From positions 1-51,963 of the forward strand of contig JAJQDT010000078.1 of the NCBI GenBank assembly GCA_021202075.1: a DNA stretch of 51,963 bases, in the 5' to 3' direction. How positions within the stretch are numbered: position 1 is the first letter of the stretch; each line of letters starts with the position of its first letter. Source of the stretch: Lachnospiraceae bacterium (GTDB lineage Bacteria > Bacillota > Clostridia > Lachnospirales > Lachnospiraceae). The notes beneath the pieces were generated by a model. The model made no database searches and was not told where the DNA came from. It worked only from the letters and a program-made list of their open reading frames with translations. The position numbers and the translations under genes are program-made. Positions 32,742 through 40,781 of the stretch are shown one piece after another.

Positions 32742-33839
32742 TCACACGTTAAAGCGGAACAGAATCACATCCCCGTCCTGCACGACGTAGTCCTTCCCCT
32801 CCAGGCCGACCAGACCCTTTTCCCGTGCGGCGGCGAGTGAGCCGCAGTCGAGCAGATCCCGGTAATTCACCACTTCCGCGCGGATAAACCCGCGCTCAAA
32901 ATCCGAATGAATCTTGCCGGCCGCCTGCGGCGCCTTAGTTCCTTTTTTAATCGTCCATGCGCGCGTCTCGGTCTCGCCCGCAGTCAGAAAGCTCATAAGC
33001 CCCAGAATGTTGTAGCTTGCCTTTATCAGTTTCTCCAGTCCGGACTCCTTTAATCCCAGATCTTCCAGAAACATTTGTTTTTCATCATCCTCCAGCTCCG
33101 AAATTTCCTCCTCAATCTTCGCGCAGATCACAAAAACCTCGCTGCCCGTCTCTTTGGCATAGTTGCGGACCGCCTGTACATAAGGATTCGACGCCGCATC
33201 ATCCTCCAGCTCCTCTTCCGATACATTCGCCGCAAAAATCACCGGCTTCGCCGTGAGCAGGTTGTACTCGGAAAGCCACGCCAGCTCGCCCTCATCCTCC
33301 GTCTCATAGGTAATTGCAAGCTTTCCGTCCTCCAAGTGCGCTTTCAGAGCCTTCATCAGCGCCAACTCCTTCGCCGCAGCCTTGTTGTTATTCGCCGCGC
33401 GGCCGGTCTTTGCAATGCGCCGCTCCAGAATCTCCAGGTCAGAGAAGATCAGTTCCAGATTAATCGTCTCGATATCCCGCACAGGATTGACCGAGCCGTC
33501 TACATGCACCACATTCTCATCTTCAAAGCAGCGAACGACATGGACAATCGCGTCCACCTCGCGGATGTTTGCCAGAAACTGATTCCCCAGGCCTTCGCCC
33601 TTCGACGCGCCCTTCACCAGACCAGCGATGTCGACAAACTCGATCACGGCGGGCGTCACCTTTGCGGAATGATACAGGTCCGAAAGCAGTCCGAGGCGCT
33701 CATCCGGCACCGCCACCACGCCCACATTCGGGTCAATTGTACAGAACGGATAATTGGCGGACTCCGCGCCCGCCTTCGTAAGTGAATTAAATAATGTACT
33801 CTTTCCTACATTTGGCAAACCAACAATTCCAAGCTTCAT
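32742..33839 (-). CDS. ychF: Redox-regulated ATPase YchF (Obg family)
   Basis: A 365-residue P-loop protein of the OLA1/YchF family that binds ribosomes and prefers ATP. G1 is GLPNVGKST at 7-15; [20 protein letters not shown] is G3; the G4 position reads AANVSEEE, i.e. NxxE instead of NKxD, which is the family hallmark for ATP. A coiled-coil segment ([21 protein letters not shown]) and a C-terminal TGS domain ([32 protein letters not shown]) follow. Full length. Starts MKLGIVG at 33839. Confidence 0.97.
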   Translation of the reverse strand: MKLGIVGLPNVGKSTLFNSLTKAGAESANYPFCTIDPNVGVVAVPDERLGLLSDLYHSAKVTPAVIEFVDIAGLVKGASKGEGLGNQFLANIREVDAIVHVVRCFEDENVVHVDGSVNPVRDIETINLELIFSDLEILERRIAKTGRAANNNKAAAKELALMKALKAHLEDGKLAITYETEDEGELAWLSEYNLLTAKPVIFAANVSEEELEDDAASNPYVQAVRNYAKETGSEVFVICAKIEEEISELEDDEKQMFLEDLGLKESGLEKLIKASYNILGLMSFLTAGETETRAWTIKKGTKAPQAAGKIHSDFERGFIRAEVVNYRDLLDCGSLAAAREKGLVGLEGKDYVVQDGDVILFRFNV

Positions 33840-33956
33840 GTTTTTCCATATCCTCCTCAGTGACCTTCTGTCTCTGTTTTTCTTTATGCTTTCCTGTCTT
33901 CCTGCCCTTTGGAATCAAAACAGAACACCTGTGCGAAGCACACATCCGTCCGCGAT

Positions 33957-34664
33957 TCATTCCTTCTGACCACTCATCCCGTTTCCGGGCCGGAAATCGG
34001 GATACTCTGCCATCACGGCCTGCATCTTCCGGACATTTTCGGCGCGATCGCCGCTAAATACAGCGGAGCCGGCCACACAGACATTTGCACCGGCCTCAAT
34101 GACCAGGCGAAGCGTCCGGTCATTGATCCCGCCATCCACTTCTATATCGAGAGGCATCCCAAGCTCAAGAGCCTTCTGCCTGAGCGCACGGATTTTCCCG
34201 GTCATCTCCGGAATATAGGGCTGGCCGCCATAGCCCGGATTGACCGTCATGATCAATACCATATCGAGATACGGCAGCACATAATCAAGCACAGAAAGCG
34301 GAGTGGCCGGATTCAGTGCAACACCCGCGCGCAGCCCCCTGCTTTTGATGTCGTGCAGCACCCGCTGCAGATGCCGCGCCGTTTCCGCGTGGACCGTGAT
34401 GCTGTCTGCCCCGCACGCAGCAAAATCCGCAATGTATTTTTCCGGCTCCACGATCATCAGATGTACGTCAAACAGGCAGTCCGTCACACTTCGGATGGAC
34501 GAAATTACAGGCATCCCAAAGGAAATACTTGGCACAAACACGCCGTCCATCACATCGATATGCAGATACTCAGCTCCCGCCTTTACCACAGTCTCAACCT
34601 CGTTGCCCAGTGTCTTAAAATCCGCTGCCAGAATTGACGGCGCGAGAATATTCTTTCGGTCCAT
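33957..34664 (-). CDS. rpe: Ribulose-phosphate 3-epimerase
   Basis: Pentose phosphate pathway enzyme interconverting ribulose 5-phosphate and xylulose 5-phosphate; 235 residues, TIM barrel. ILAPSILAADF, HIDVMDGVFVP (metal and catalytic Asp), DVHLMI, MTVNPGYGGQ and VDGGI are all seen. ATG 34664 with AAGGGAGAG upstream; a 37-codon longer frame runs into the R2 element and is rejected. Follows rsgA in the usual prkC-rsgA-rpe order, separated by repeat DNA. Confidence 0.97.
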   Translation of the reverse strand: MDRKNILAPSILAADFKTLGNEVETVVKAGAEYLHIDVMDGVFVPSISFGMPVISSIRSVTDCLFDVHLMIVEPEKYIADFAACGADSITVHAETARHLQRVLHDIKSRGLRAGVALNPATPLSVLDYVLPYLDMVLIMTVNPGYGGQPYIPEMTGKIRALRQKALELGMPLDIEVDGGINDRTLRLVIEAGANVCVAGSAVFSGDRAENVRKMQAVMAEYPDFRPGNGMSGQKE

Positions 34665-34717
34665 ATCCGCTCTCCCTTTTGTATAACCGCTCAGAGCAGT
34701 CCTTATCTTTCTGTTAT

Positions 34718-34869
34718 ATGTCCATACTCGCACAGCGAGTATGGACGTAGGCCGCGCCCCTCGCCGGGGTAGCATCCCGCACTTCGTACGGGATGCTACA
34801 ATCGCGAAGAATGTTCCGATTTGCGCAGCAAATCGAGAACGCTACCGATTCTCCATTGCGCGGCTCTCA
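34718..34869. repeat. Bipartite hairpin element R2, copy B (between rsgA and rpe)
   Basis: Hairpin one: GTCCATACTCGC (34720-34731) with its complement 34735-34746. Left arm GGCCGCGCC (34750-34758), inner hairpins TAGCATCCCG/CGGGATGCTA (34770-34779/34789-34798) and CGATTTGC/GCAAATCG (34817-34824/34828-34835), right arm GCGCGGCT (34858-34865). It is the largest copy and fills most of the 214-bp gap. Confidence 0.85.
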
Positions 34870-34878
34870 TTGGATCTG

Positions 34879-35838
34879 TCAATACTTTTTTCTTTCCTTT
34901 AGTTCCTCTGCCAGCAGTACATAGCTCTCATACCTGGCACGGTGAATCTCCCCATTCTCTACCGCTTCCTTTACCGCGCAGTCCGGCTCTTTTAAGTGCA
35001 TACAACCCTGAAATCTGCACAGCGGCTCATAAAGGGCAAATTCATGAAAATATTCTTTCAGTTCCTCGTATTCAATCCCCTGCAGATACAGAGAACTGAA
35101 CCCTGGCGTGTCCAGAATGTAACTGCTGCCTGTTTCCCGCGGATCCGTACAACGGCCATCTGAATCCAGTCTGCAAAAAGAAGCCGGATCCTCCTTCTGA
35201 TCTGTCATCGCCGGAAGCACCAGCAGCTCCGTATGCCGCGTCGTCTGCTTTCCCCGTTCCACCTTTTTACTGATTTCCCCTACTTCCATATGCGCTCCGC
35301 CAAGCAGCGCGTTTGTCAGGGAGGATTTCCCGACTCCGGACGGCCCCGCCAGCACCGTCGTCTTCGAGGCCAGAAGAGCGCGCATCCCGTCCAGGCCTTC
35401 CCGCTGTGCCACACTCACAAAACGCACTTCACAGCCGCAGCCCCGGTAAATCTGCTCCAGCGACCGCATGGCTTCTGCGTCCGCCAGATCGGATTTATTA
35501 AAGCAAATGATAACCGGGATGTCCTGCCGGTTCATCAGGATCAGGAACCGGTCCAGCAGGTTCAGATTCGGTTTCGGCTGCGTCAGCGCGAACACGACCA
35601 GCGCCTGATCCACGTTCGCGGCAGCCGGCCGGATCAGCATATTCCGGCGGGGAAGCAGTTCATCCACATTCCCGGTCCGCTCCTGCGCATCCAGAATCGA
35701 AATCTCCACGTCATCTCCGACCAGAGGCTTTACCTTTTCTTTCCGGAAGATTCCCTTCGCCCTGCACTCATAAACCTCTCCGTCGGCGGCATGTACGTAA
35801 TAAAACCCGCCGACGCCCCTGATTATCTTTCCACGCAT
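34879..35838 (-). CDS. rsgA: Ribosome small subunit-dependent GTPase RsgA
   Basis: A circularly permuted GTPase that helps late 30S maturation; 319 residues. N-terminal OB fold (GVGGFYYVHAADGEVYECRAKG), G4 CFNKSDL before G1 GPSGVGKSS, then G3 DTPGF, confirming permutation. The C-terminal zinc site is CRFQGCMHLKEPDC. A loop insertion (MTDQKEDPASFCRLDSDGR) is present between G2 and G3. ATG 35838 has GAGGG close upstream; 13 in-frame codons before it run into the short-period repeat array. Follows prkC. Confidence 0.95.
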   Translation of the reverse strand: MRGKIIRGVGGFYYVHAADGEVYECRAKGIFRKEKVKPLVGDDVEISILDAQERTGNVDELLPRRNMLIRPAAANVDQALVVFALTQPKPNLNLLDRFLILMNRQDIPVIICFNKSDLADAEAMRSLEQIYRGCGCEVRFVSVAQREGLDGMRALLASKTTVLAGPSGVGKSSLTNALLGGAHMEVGEISKKVERGKQTTRHTELLVLPAMTDQKEDPASFCRLDSDGRCTDPRETGSSYILDTPGFSSLYLQGIEYEELKEYFHEFALYEPLCRFQGCMHLKEPDCAVKEAVENGEIHRARYESYVLLAEELKERKKY

Positions 35839-35883
35839 GCATCCCTCACTGCCTGACAACCGCTGATCTCCAACCATTGCCTG

Positions 35884-35960
35884 TCAGCCGCTAACCATTA
35901 ACCACTAACTACTATCTACTATCCACCATCCACTAACCACTGGCTACTATCCGCTAACCA
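35884..35960. repeat. Short-period CTAACCA/CTACTATC array between prkC and rsgA
   Basis: Repeated CTAACCACTA, CTACTATC and CCACTAACC motifs with roughly 7-8 bp spacing fill almost the entire 122-bp gap, right after the prkC stop codon. Confidence 0.85.
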
Positions 35961-38294
35961 CTATCCCACTTCACTGAATGTGATTCCGGAATATTCGATC
36001 TTGCTTGTCACCTCGCCGGTGTCCGCATCCAGCAGATAGACGTAAGCAATACCGGTGGTTACCCCGTCGGCGCCGGCCACCTGCAGCAGATAGGGGAAGG
36101 TAGTCGTTCCCTCAAACACGGTCGTCTCTGTCCCATTCTGATATAAGGTAATCCGCACCGGCTGTCCGGTATAGCCGGCCGGCTCTGTCAGGGACGCGTT
36201 GCACTGCCAGGTACCGGACGACGACGAACCGGAAGAAGACGTATCGGTCGACGATGCAGCCGACGTCGTCGTGTCAGACGTTGTCGAGTCAGACGCCGTC
36301 GTTTCCGAGGTCGCTGAAGTTGTACTGCCATCTTCAATGGTAATGTTGTCCTCGTCTGTCGTATCCGATGAAGCCGGTCCGGTGCTGATATAAATGGTCA
36401 CCGTACTTCCTGCCGGAACCAGCCCGTCTGTATCCTCCGCACTGGTGCGGGTCACCATCCCCTCGTCGATGGTATCACTGGACTCATATGCGTAATCCGC
36501 GGTCAGTCCCAGCATTTCCAGGGCCTCCTCGGCCCGCTCCACCGTATAACCGGTCAGCGCCCAGAGGGTCTTATATTCCGTAACCTCTTCCTCGGTGGCA
36601 CTCTCCTCTGTCTCCGATTCCTGCGGTCCCTGGCTGACAAACAGCGTAATGGTATCGCCCTTTTCTACCATCTCTCCGGATTCCGGATCGGTGGAAATGA
36701 CATAACCGCTCTCCACGGTATCACTGTATTGGGTCTGATCCACCTGGTATTGCAGACCCTTCGTAATCAGCAGTGCTTCCGCCTGGGAAAGCGCCATATT
36801 GCTCAGATTATCCAGAGCAAACGCGCCGGAGGTCTCCGTCTCAGTCTCTGACTCAGACTCGGATTCTGTCTGTTTTTCCGTCTCTATCACTATGACATCA
36901 TCATCGGAATCTGACTTGTTTCCGGAAAATCTCATCAGACCAAACGCATTGGCGAGCAGTGCCAGAAACACACAGCCAACGACGATGGCAATGATAATGC
37001 CGCCAAGTGTGACGACTCTCTCAAGCCCCGGATTCAGCTCCGAATCCTCCTCCTTTTTCTTTCTCCGCTCACGCGCAGACTCAAAGCTTTCGTCCAGATG
37101 GTAGCTCTCTTCCTCTTCTCTCTCATCAATGCCGTAATCGCTCGGGTTGTCGTATATCCCATAATAGTCCGGGTCGTCAAGGTCGTCCTCCCCGTATCCG
37201 GCGTTCCATCGGCTGCCGTCATAGGAATCGTCCAGTCTTCCGGGGGATACCTCCTGGAACTGCGTTTTCTGATAATAGCTGCCCGGCTGATACGCACGGC
37301 TCCGGACGGAGTCGTCACCCTCCAACGCATGCATATTGGCGGCAGCGCCGACATCCATTGTCTCATCATAAGAGGGCATGCGTTGTTCCGATTTGATCTG
37401 ATCCAGCTCTTCTTTGGACATCACAATGGTTTTGGACGTCCGATCCGCCACCGGCCAGGTCACAAAATCTCCTTCCGGGTTCGTCAGAGACTCCCGCAGA
37501 TCACGGATCAGCTCTGTCATATTCGGATACCGGCGGTCCGGACTTTTCTGTGTACATTTCAGGACAATCTGGTTCGTACTGTACGGGATCTCCGGGACCT
37601 CCTCCCTCGGTCCGTGCATCTCGTCCTGAAGGTGACGGAGCGCCACGGCCACAGCCGTATCGCCGTCAAACGGCACATGCCCGGTCAGCATCTCATACAT
37701 GGTAATGCCGAGAGAATAGATGTCGCTTTTTTCATCACTGTAGCCGCCCCGCGCCTGCTCCGGCGAGCTGTAATGGACAGAGCCCATGATATTGGAGGTC
37801 ATCGTTTTCGCGGAGACCGCGCGGGCAATCCCGAAATCCGCCACCTTGACCTTCCCGTCCGTTGAGATCATGATATTCTGCGGCTTTACATCGCGGTGAA
37901 TCACCCCATTGTTATGAGCCGCCTCCAGACCGGCCGAAATCTGCAGCGCGATGCTGGTCGCCTCCCGGACCGAGAGACGTCCCTTGTCCGCGATATATTG
38001 CTTGAGCGTAATCCCTTCTACCAGCTCCATGACAATATAACTGATCCCAGCTTCCTCGCCCACGTCGTAAATATTGACGATATTGCCGTGCGCCAGACCA
38101 GCGGCCGACTGTGCCTCCACCCGGAATTTGGAAATGAAAACCTTGTCCTCGCGGTATTCCTTCTTCAGCACCTTAACCGCCACAAAACGGTTCAGCTTAT
38201 GATCCTTGGCTCTGTACACATCCGCCATGCCGCCAGAGCCGATTTTTGAGATAATTTCATATCTGTTCTGAATAAACAACCCTGCATTTAACAT
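35961..38294 (-). CDS. prkC: PASTA-domain serine/threonine protein kinase (PrkC/Stk type)
   Basis: A membrane kinase of 777 residues that senses muropeptides or lipid II and phosphorylates division and wall proteins. Kinase domain 1-270: IGSGGMADVY glycine loop, catalytic Lys in VAVKVLKKEY, HRDVKPQN, VADFGIAR and the activation loop TMTSNIMGSVHYSSPEQ. A charged juxtamembrane stretch leads to one helix (GGIIIAIVVGCVFLALLANAF, about 427-450). Outside are two PASTA domains (about 490-555 and 574-640; many relatives have three or four), a Ser/Thr-rich linker (about 645-690) and an extra C-terminal beta-rich domain (SLTEPAGYTGQPVRITLYQN) seen in many Clostridia. Partner phosphatase gene lies immediately upstream. 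Confidence 0.95.
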   Translation of the reverse strand: MLNAGLFIQNRYEIISKIGSGGMADVYRAKDHKLNRFVAVKVLKKEYREDKVFISKFRVEAQSAAGLAHGNIVNIYDVGEEAGISYIVMELVEGITLKQYIADKGRLSVREATSIALQISAGLEAAHNNGVIHRDVKPQNIMISTDGKVKVADFGIARAVSAKTMTSNIMGSVHYSSPEQARGGYSDEKSDIYSLGITMYEMLTGHVPFDGDTAVAVALRHLQDEMHGPREEVPEIPYSTNQIVLKCTQKSPDRRYPNMTELIRDLRESLTNPEGDFVTWPVADRTSKTIVMSKEELDQIKSEQRMPSYDETMDVGAAANMHALEGDDSVRSRAYQPGSYYQKTQFQEVSPGRLDDSYDGSRWNAGYGEDDLDDPDYYGIYDNPSDYGIDEREEEESYHLDESFESARERRKKKEEDSELNPGLERVVTLGGIIIAIVVGCVFLALLANAFGLMRFSGNKSDSDDDVIVIETEKQTESESESETETETSGAFALDNLSNMALSQAEALLITKGLQYQVDQTQYSDTVESGYVISTDPESGEMVEKGDTITLFVSQGPQESETEESATEEEVTEYKTLWALTGYTVERAEEALEMLGLTADYAYESSDTIDEGMVTRTSAEDTDGLVPAGSTVTIYISTGPASSDTTDEDNITIEDGSTTSATSETTASDSTTSDTTTSAASSTDTSSSGSSSSGTWQCNASLTEPAGYTGQPVRITLYQNGTETTVFEGTTTFPYLLQVAGADGVTTGIAYVYLLDADTGEVTSKIEYSGITFSEVG

Positions 38295-38315
38295 AATTTC
38301 TCCCCTTCACCTGAC

Positions 38316-38384
38316 CCGGACAAGCCGGAACCAAAATTTTGCCATTTTGCGCAAGAAATTGTTCCTAAGTTCCTAATGCTCCGG
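38316..38384. repeat. Dispersed repeat R3, copy 2
   Basis: Matches 31325-31394, with the same ATTTTGCCATTTTGCGCAA core and CCGG at both ends. It fills much of the 140-bp gap between stp and prkC and lies in the prkC leader. Confidence 0.8.
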
Positions 38385-38434
38385 TTCTCAATCGGATCCC
38401 CTCCGTCTTCTGTTACGCATTGCCTGTTCCCCTT

Positions 38435-39154
38435 TCAGACTTCTGCCAGCACAACGGAAATGTTATCCTTCCCCCCATTTTTGTTCGCCTCGTTCACCAG
38501 ATGCTGCGCAGCCTCCTTCGGCGAACCGGAATCACGGACAATCTGCCAGATCCCGGAATCCTCGACCATATTGGTCAGTCCATCGGAGCAAAGCAGAATC
38601 CGGTCGCCCGCCTCAAGCTTCACGTCAAAAAAGTCAATCCGCACCGGTGATTTCACACCAATCGCCCTCGTAATCACATTTTTGTCCGGATGTGTGCGGG
38701 CATCCTTGCGCTTCAGCTCACCCATCCGGATCATCTCCTCCACCAGTGAATGATCCTTCGTAATCTGTGATATGTCATCATCGATCAGGTAGAGCCGGCT
38801 GTCCCCGACATTGGCGACATACAGGTAACCATCCCGAATCACGGCAGCGACCACCGTCGTGCCCATCCCTTCCAGAGACCGATCCGTAGAAGCCTTTTCA
38901 ATGACGCGGTCGTTCGCGTAATGAATCGACTCGGAAAGCAGCGGAATCGGACGTTCCTCCTTAGCCTGCCCCAGATATTCAATCATCGACTCCACTGTAT
39001 AGCGCGACGCCAGATCACCTGCGTTATGTCCGCCCATTCCGTCAGCGACAATCATCAGATTCGGAAGATTGCCCACCGGCTGCTCTGACGCGTAAATGAA
39101 ATCCTGATTGGAGGACCGTCTCCTGCCAATGTCCGTGACGCTGTAAATCCTCAT
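38435..39154 (-). CDS. stp: PP2C-family serine/threonine phosphatase (Stp/PrpC type)
   Basis: Mn/Mg-dependent phosphatase reversing PrkC-type phosphorylation; 239 residues. Metal-binding motifs SNQDF, VADGMGGHNAGDLAS, GDSRLYL, SDGLTNMV and KDNISVVLAEV are in order and complete. Start ATG 39154 is preceded by AGGAGG, and the R2 element copy C begins immediately upstream of that RBS. Next gene is prkC, 140 bp downstream with an R3 repeat between. Confidence 0.96.
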   Translation of the reverse strand: MRIYSVTDIGRRRSSNQDFIYASEQPVGNLPNLMIVADGMGGHNAGDLASRYTVESMIEYLGQAKEERPIPLLSESIHYANDRVIEKASTDRSLEGMGTTVVAAVIRDGYLYVANVGDSRLYLIDDDISQITKDHSLVEEMIRMGELKRKDARTHPDKNVITRAIGVKSPVRIDFFDVKLEAGDRILLCSDGLTNMVEDSGIWQIVRDSGSPKEAAQHLVNEANKNGGKDNISVVLAEV

Positions 39155-39167
39155 GCTGCTACCTCCT

Positions 39168-39240
39168 GTCTCGCATGGTTTTTATGCGAGACGCAGGCCG
39201 CGCCTCATGCTTTAGCATGATTTCCAATGGCGCGGCTTTC
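39168..39240. repeat. Bipartite hairpin element R2, copy C (upstream of stp)
   Basis: GTCTCGCAT (39168-39176), loop GGTTTTT, ATGCGAGAC (39184-39192); arm GGCCGCGCC (39196-39204); inner stem TCATGC/GCATGA (39205-39210/39215-39220); closing arm GGCGCGGCT (39229-39237). This is the shortest and cleanest copy. Confidence 0.9.
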
Positions 39241-39250
39241 CACCTCCCAT

Positions 39251-39465
39251 CCCTCATCGCCTTTTATGAGGGATATGTTTCTGTTCCGTATCGTTTTTCA
39301 TGTGCGGCCATCTGCCGCCTCTTCTGCATTGTGATTTTTATGCGGGATATATTTCTGTTCTGTATTGTCTTTTATGCGCGGTCATCTGCCGCCTCTTCCG
39401 CATTGATTTTTATGCGGAATATATTCCTGTTCCATATCGCTTTTCATGTGCAGCCATTGGGATCC
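39251..39465. repeat. Three-unit tandem repeat (72-74 bp) with T-loop hairpins
   Basis: Units start near 39262, 39336 and 39408. Each has TTTTATG..GGATAT, a TTCTGTTCCGTATCG-like stretch, then CATGTGCGGCCATCTGCCGCC. Hairpins CCCTCAT/ATGAGGG (39251-39257/39266-39272) and TTCCGCAT/ATGCGGAA (39396-39403/39412-39419) recall hairpin one of R2. The last unit runs into the rlmN 3' end. No gene in the gap. Confidence 0.85.
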
Positions 39466-40625
39466 TCTCCCGCGCTATCCTTTGTGCGCGACAGATATCC
39501 CTTCCGCAGCTGGCCGCAGGCGCCTGCGATGTCGCGACCCATCTCTCTTCTAATAGTAACATTTATTCCGTATTTTTCAAGTTTATTTTTAAAAGCTTCC
39601 ATCACCCGCCGGTCCGGCTGTACAAACTCCCGCTCTCTGATCGGGTTGACCGGAATCAGATTGATATGGCAGTTCATCCCCTTCAAAAGCCCCGTCAGCT
39701 GTCCGGCGTCCGCCTGCGTGTCGTTCACACCGCCCACCAGGCTGTACTCAAACGTCATCCTGCGCCCGGTCTGTTCGAAATAATAACGGCAGGCATCCAG
39801 AACATCGTCCAGCTCATACCGATAAGCAACCGGCATCAGCTCTTTGCGCTTTTCCTGCGAAGATGCATGCAGCGAAAGTGCAAGTGTGATCTGCAGCCTT
39901 TCTTCCGCCAGCCTCCGGATATTTTCCACCAGGCCGCAGGTCGAGACCGTGATATTCCGCTGGCTGATGTGCAGCCCGTTTTCATCAGACAAAAGCTGCA
40001 GGAAACGAAGCAGATTATCATAGTTATCGAGCGGCTCTCCGGTTCCCATGACGACCAGATGGGAGACGCGCTCCCCGGTCATCCGCTGAATGCAATATAC
40101 CTGGTCGAGCATCTCGGACGGCGTTAAATTTCTCGTAAGTCCTCCGATGGTCGAGGCACAGAACCGACAGCCCATACGGCAGCCGACCTGCGAGGATATG
40201 CAGACCGAATTGCCAAAATGGTAGCGCATCAGGACGCTCTCGATGACGTTGCCGTCATTCAGACAGAAGAGATATTTTTCAGTTCCGTCTATCTTTGAGA
40301 CCCGCCGTTCTACGGGCAAAAGGGAGGTATATTCGCAATGCTCCCGCAGAGTTTCCCGAAATGCCTTTGGCAGATTCGTCATCTCATCATAGCTGCGCGC
40401 CAGCTTCTGATGCATCCACTGGTACAGCTGCTTCGCGCGAAACGGTTTTTCGCCGAAAGAAATCACTTCTTCCGTCAGCTCTTCGAGCGTACAGGATTTG
40501 ATATCACACTTTTCATCCGCTTTTCCTGTCATAAAGCCGGTGTTACCCAATTCTGCAGCTTGTCTGCCAGGTTCTGCAAGGCCGACATATGTCATGTCGG
40601 GCGATGCAAAGTTCATCTCCTTCAT
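39444..40625 (-). CDS. rlmN: Dual-specificity 23S rRNA/tRNA adenine-2 methyltransferase RlmN
   Basis: Radical-SAM enzyme methylating C2 of A2503 in 23S rRNA and A37 in tRNAs. The cluster motif CRMGCRFCAS, the GTGEPLDNYD block, HASSQEKRKELMP and the catalytic C-terminal Cys in GACGQL are present. The start is uncertain: ATG 40625 has AAGGGGA at suitable distance and adds about 32 poorly conserved residues (MKEMNFASPDMTYVG...) before the usual beginning near DIKSCTLEELTEE; an internal ATG 31 codons later lacks an RBS. The last residues (DSAGEDPNGCT) are encoded by the edge of the tandem repeat. Follows rsmB after 156 bp holding a partial R1 end. Confidence 0.94.
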   Translation of the reverse strand: MKEMNFASPDMTYVGLAEPGRQAAELGNTGFMTGKADEKCDIKSCTLEELTEEVISFGEKPFRAKQLYQWMHQKLARSYDEMTNLPKAFRETLREHCEYTSLLPVERRVSKIDGTEKYLFCLNDGNVIESVLMRYHFGNSVCISSQVGCRMGCRFCASTIGGLTRNLTPSEMLDQVYCIQRMTGERVSHLVVMGTGEPLDNYDNLLRFLQLLSDENGLHISQRNITVSTCGLVENIRRLAEERLQITLALSLHASSQEKRKELMPVAYRYELDDVLDACRYYFEQTGRRMTFEYSLVGGVNDTQADAGQLTGLLKGMNCHINLIPVNPIREREFVQPDRRVMEAFKNKLEKYGINVTIRREMGRDIAGACGQLRKGYLSRTKDSAGEDPNGCT

Positions 40626-40781
40626 AGTACGCTGTCCCCTTCGCATGGTTTGAACCGATAACATCTCTGATTCCCGATTGTTCTGTTTCTGTAGCTCTGT
40701 CATCGACCCATGTCAGGCGATGCTCAGTATCTGTTACGAAATAACTTATTGAAAATCAGCTGGTGCAGAAAACGTCTATAA

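Noticed and set aside
34718..39240. R2 elements as ordinary Rho-independent terminators
   Set aside because: The closing arms are not followed by a T run on either strand, and two copies lie just before an RBS.
40626..40703. Longest start of rlmN
   Set aside because: The upstream 26 codons have no RBS and no family similarity; the ATG at 40625 is better supported, though the true start may be later.
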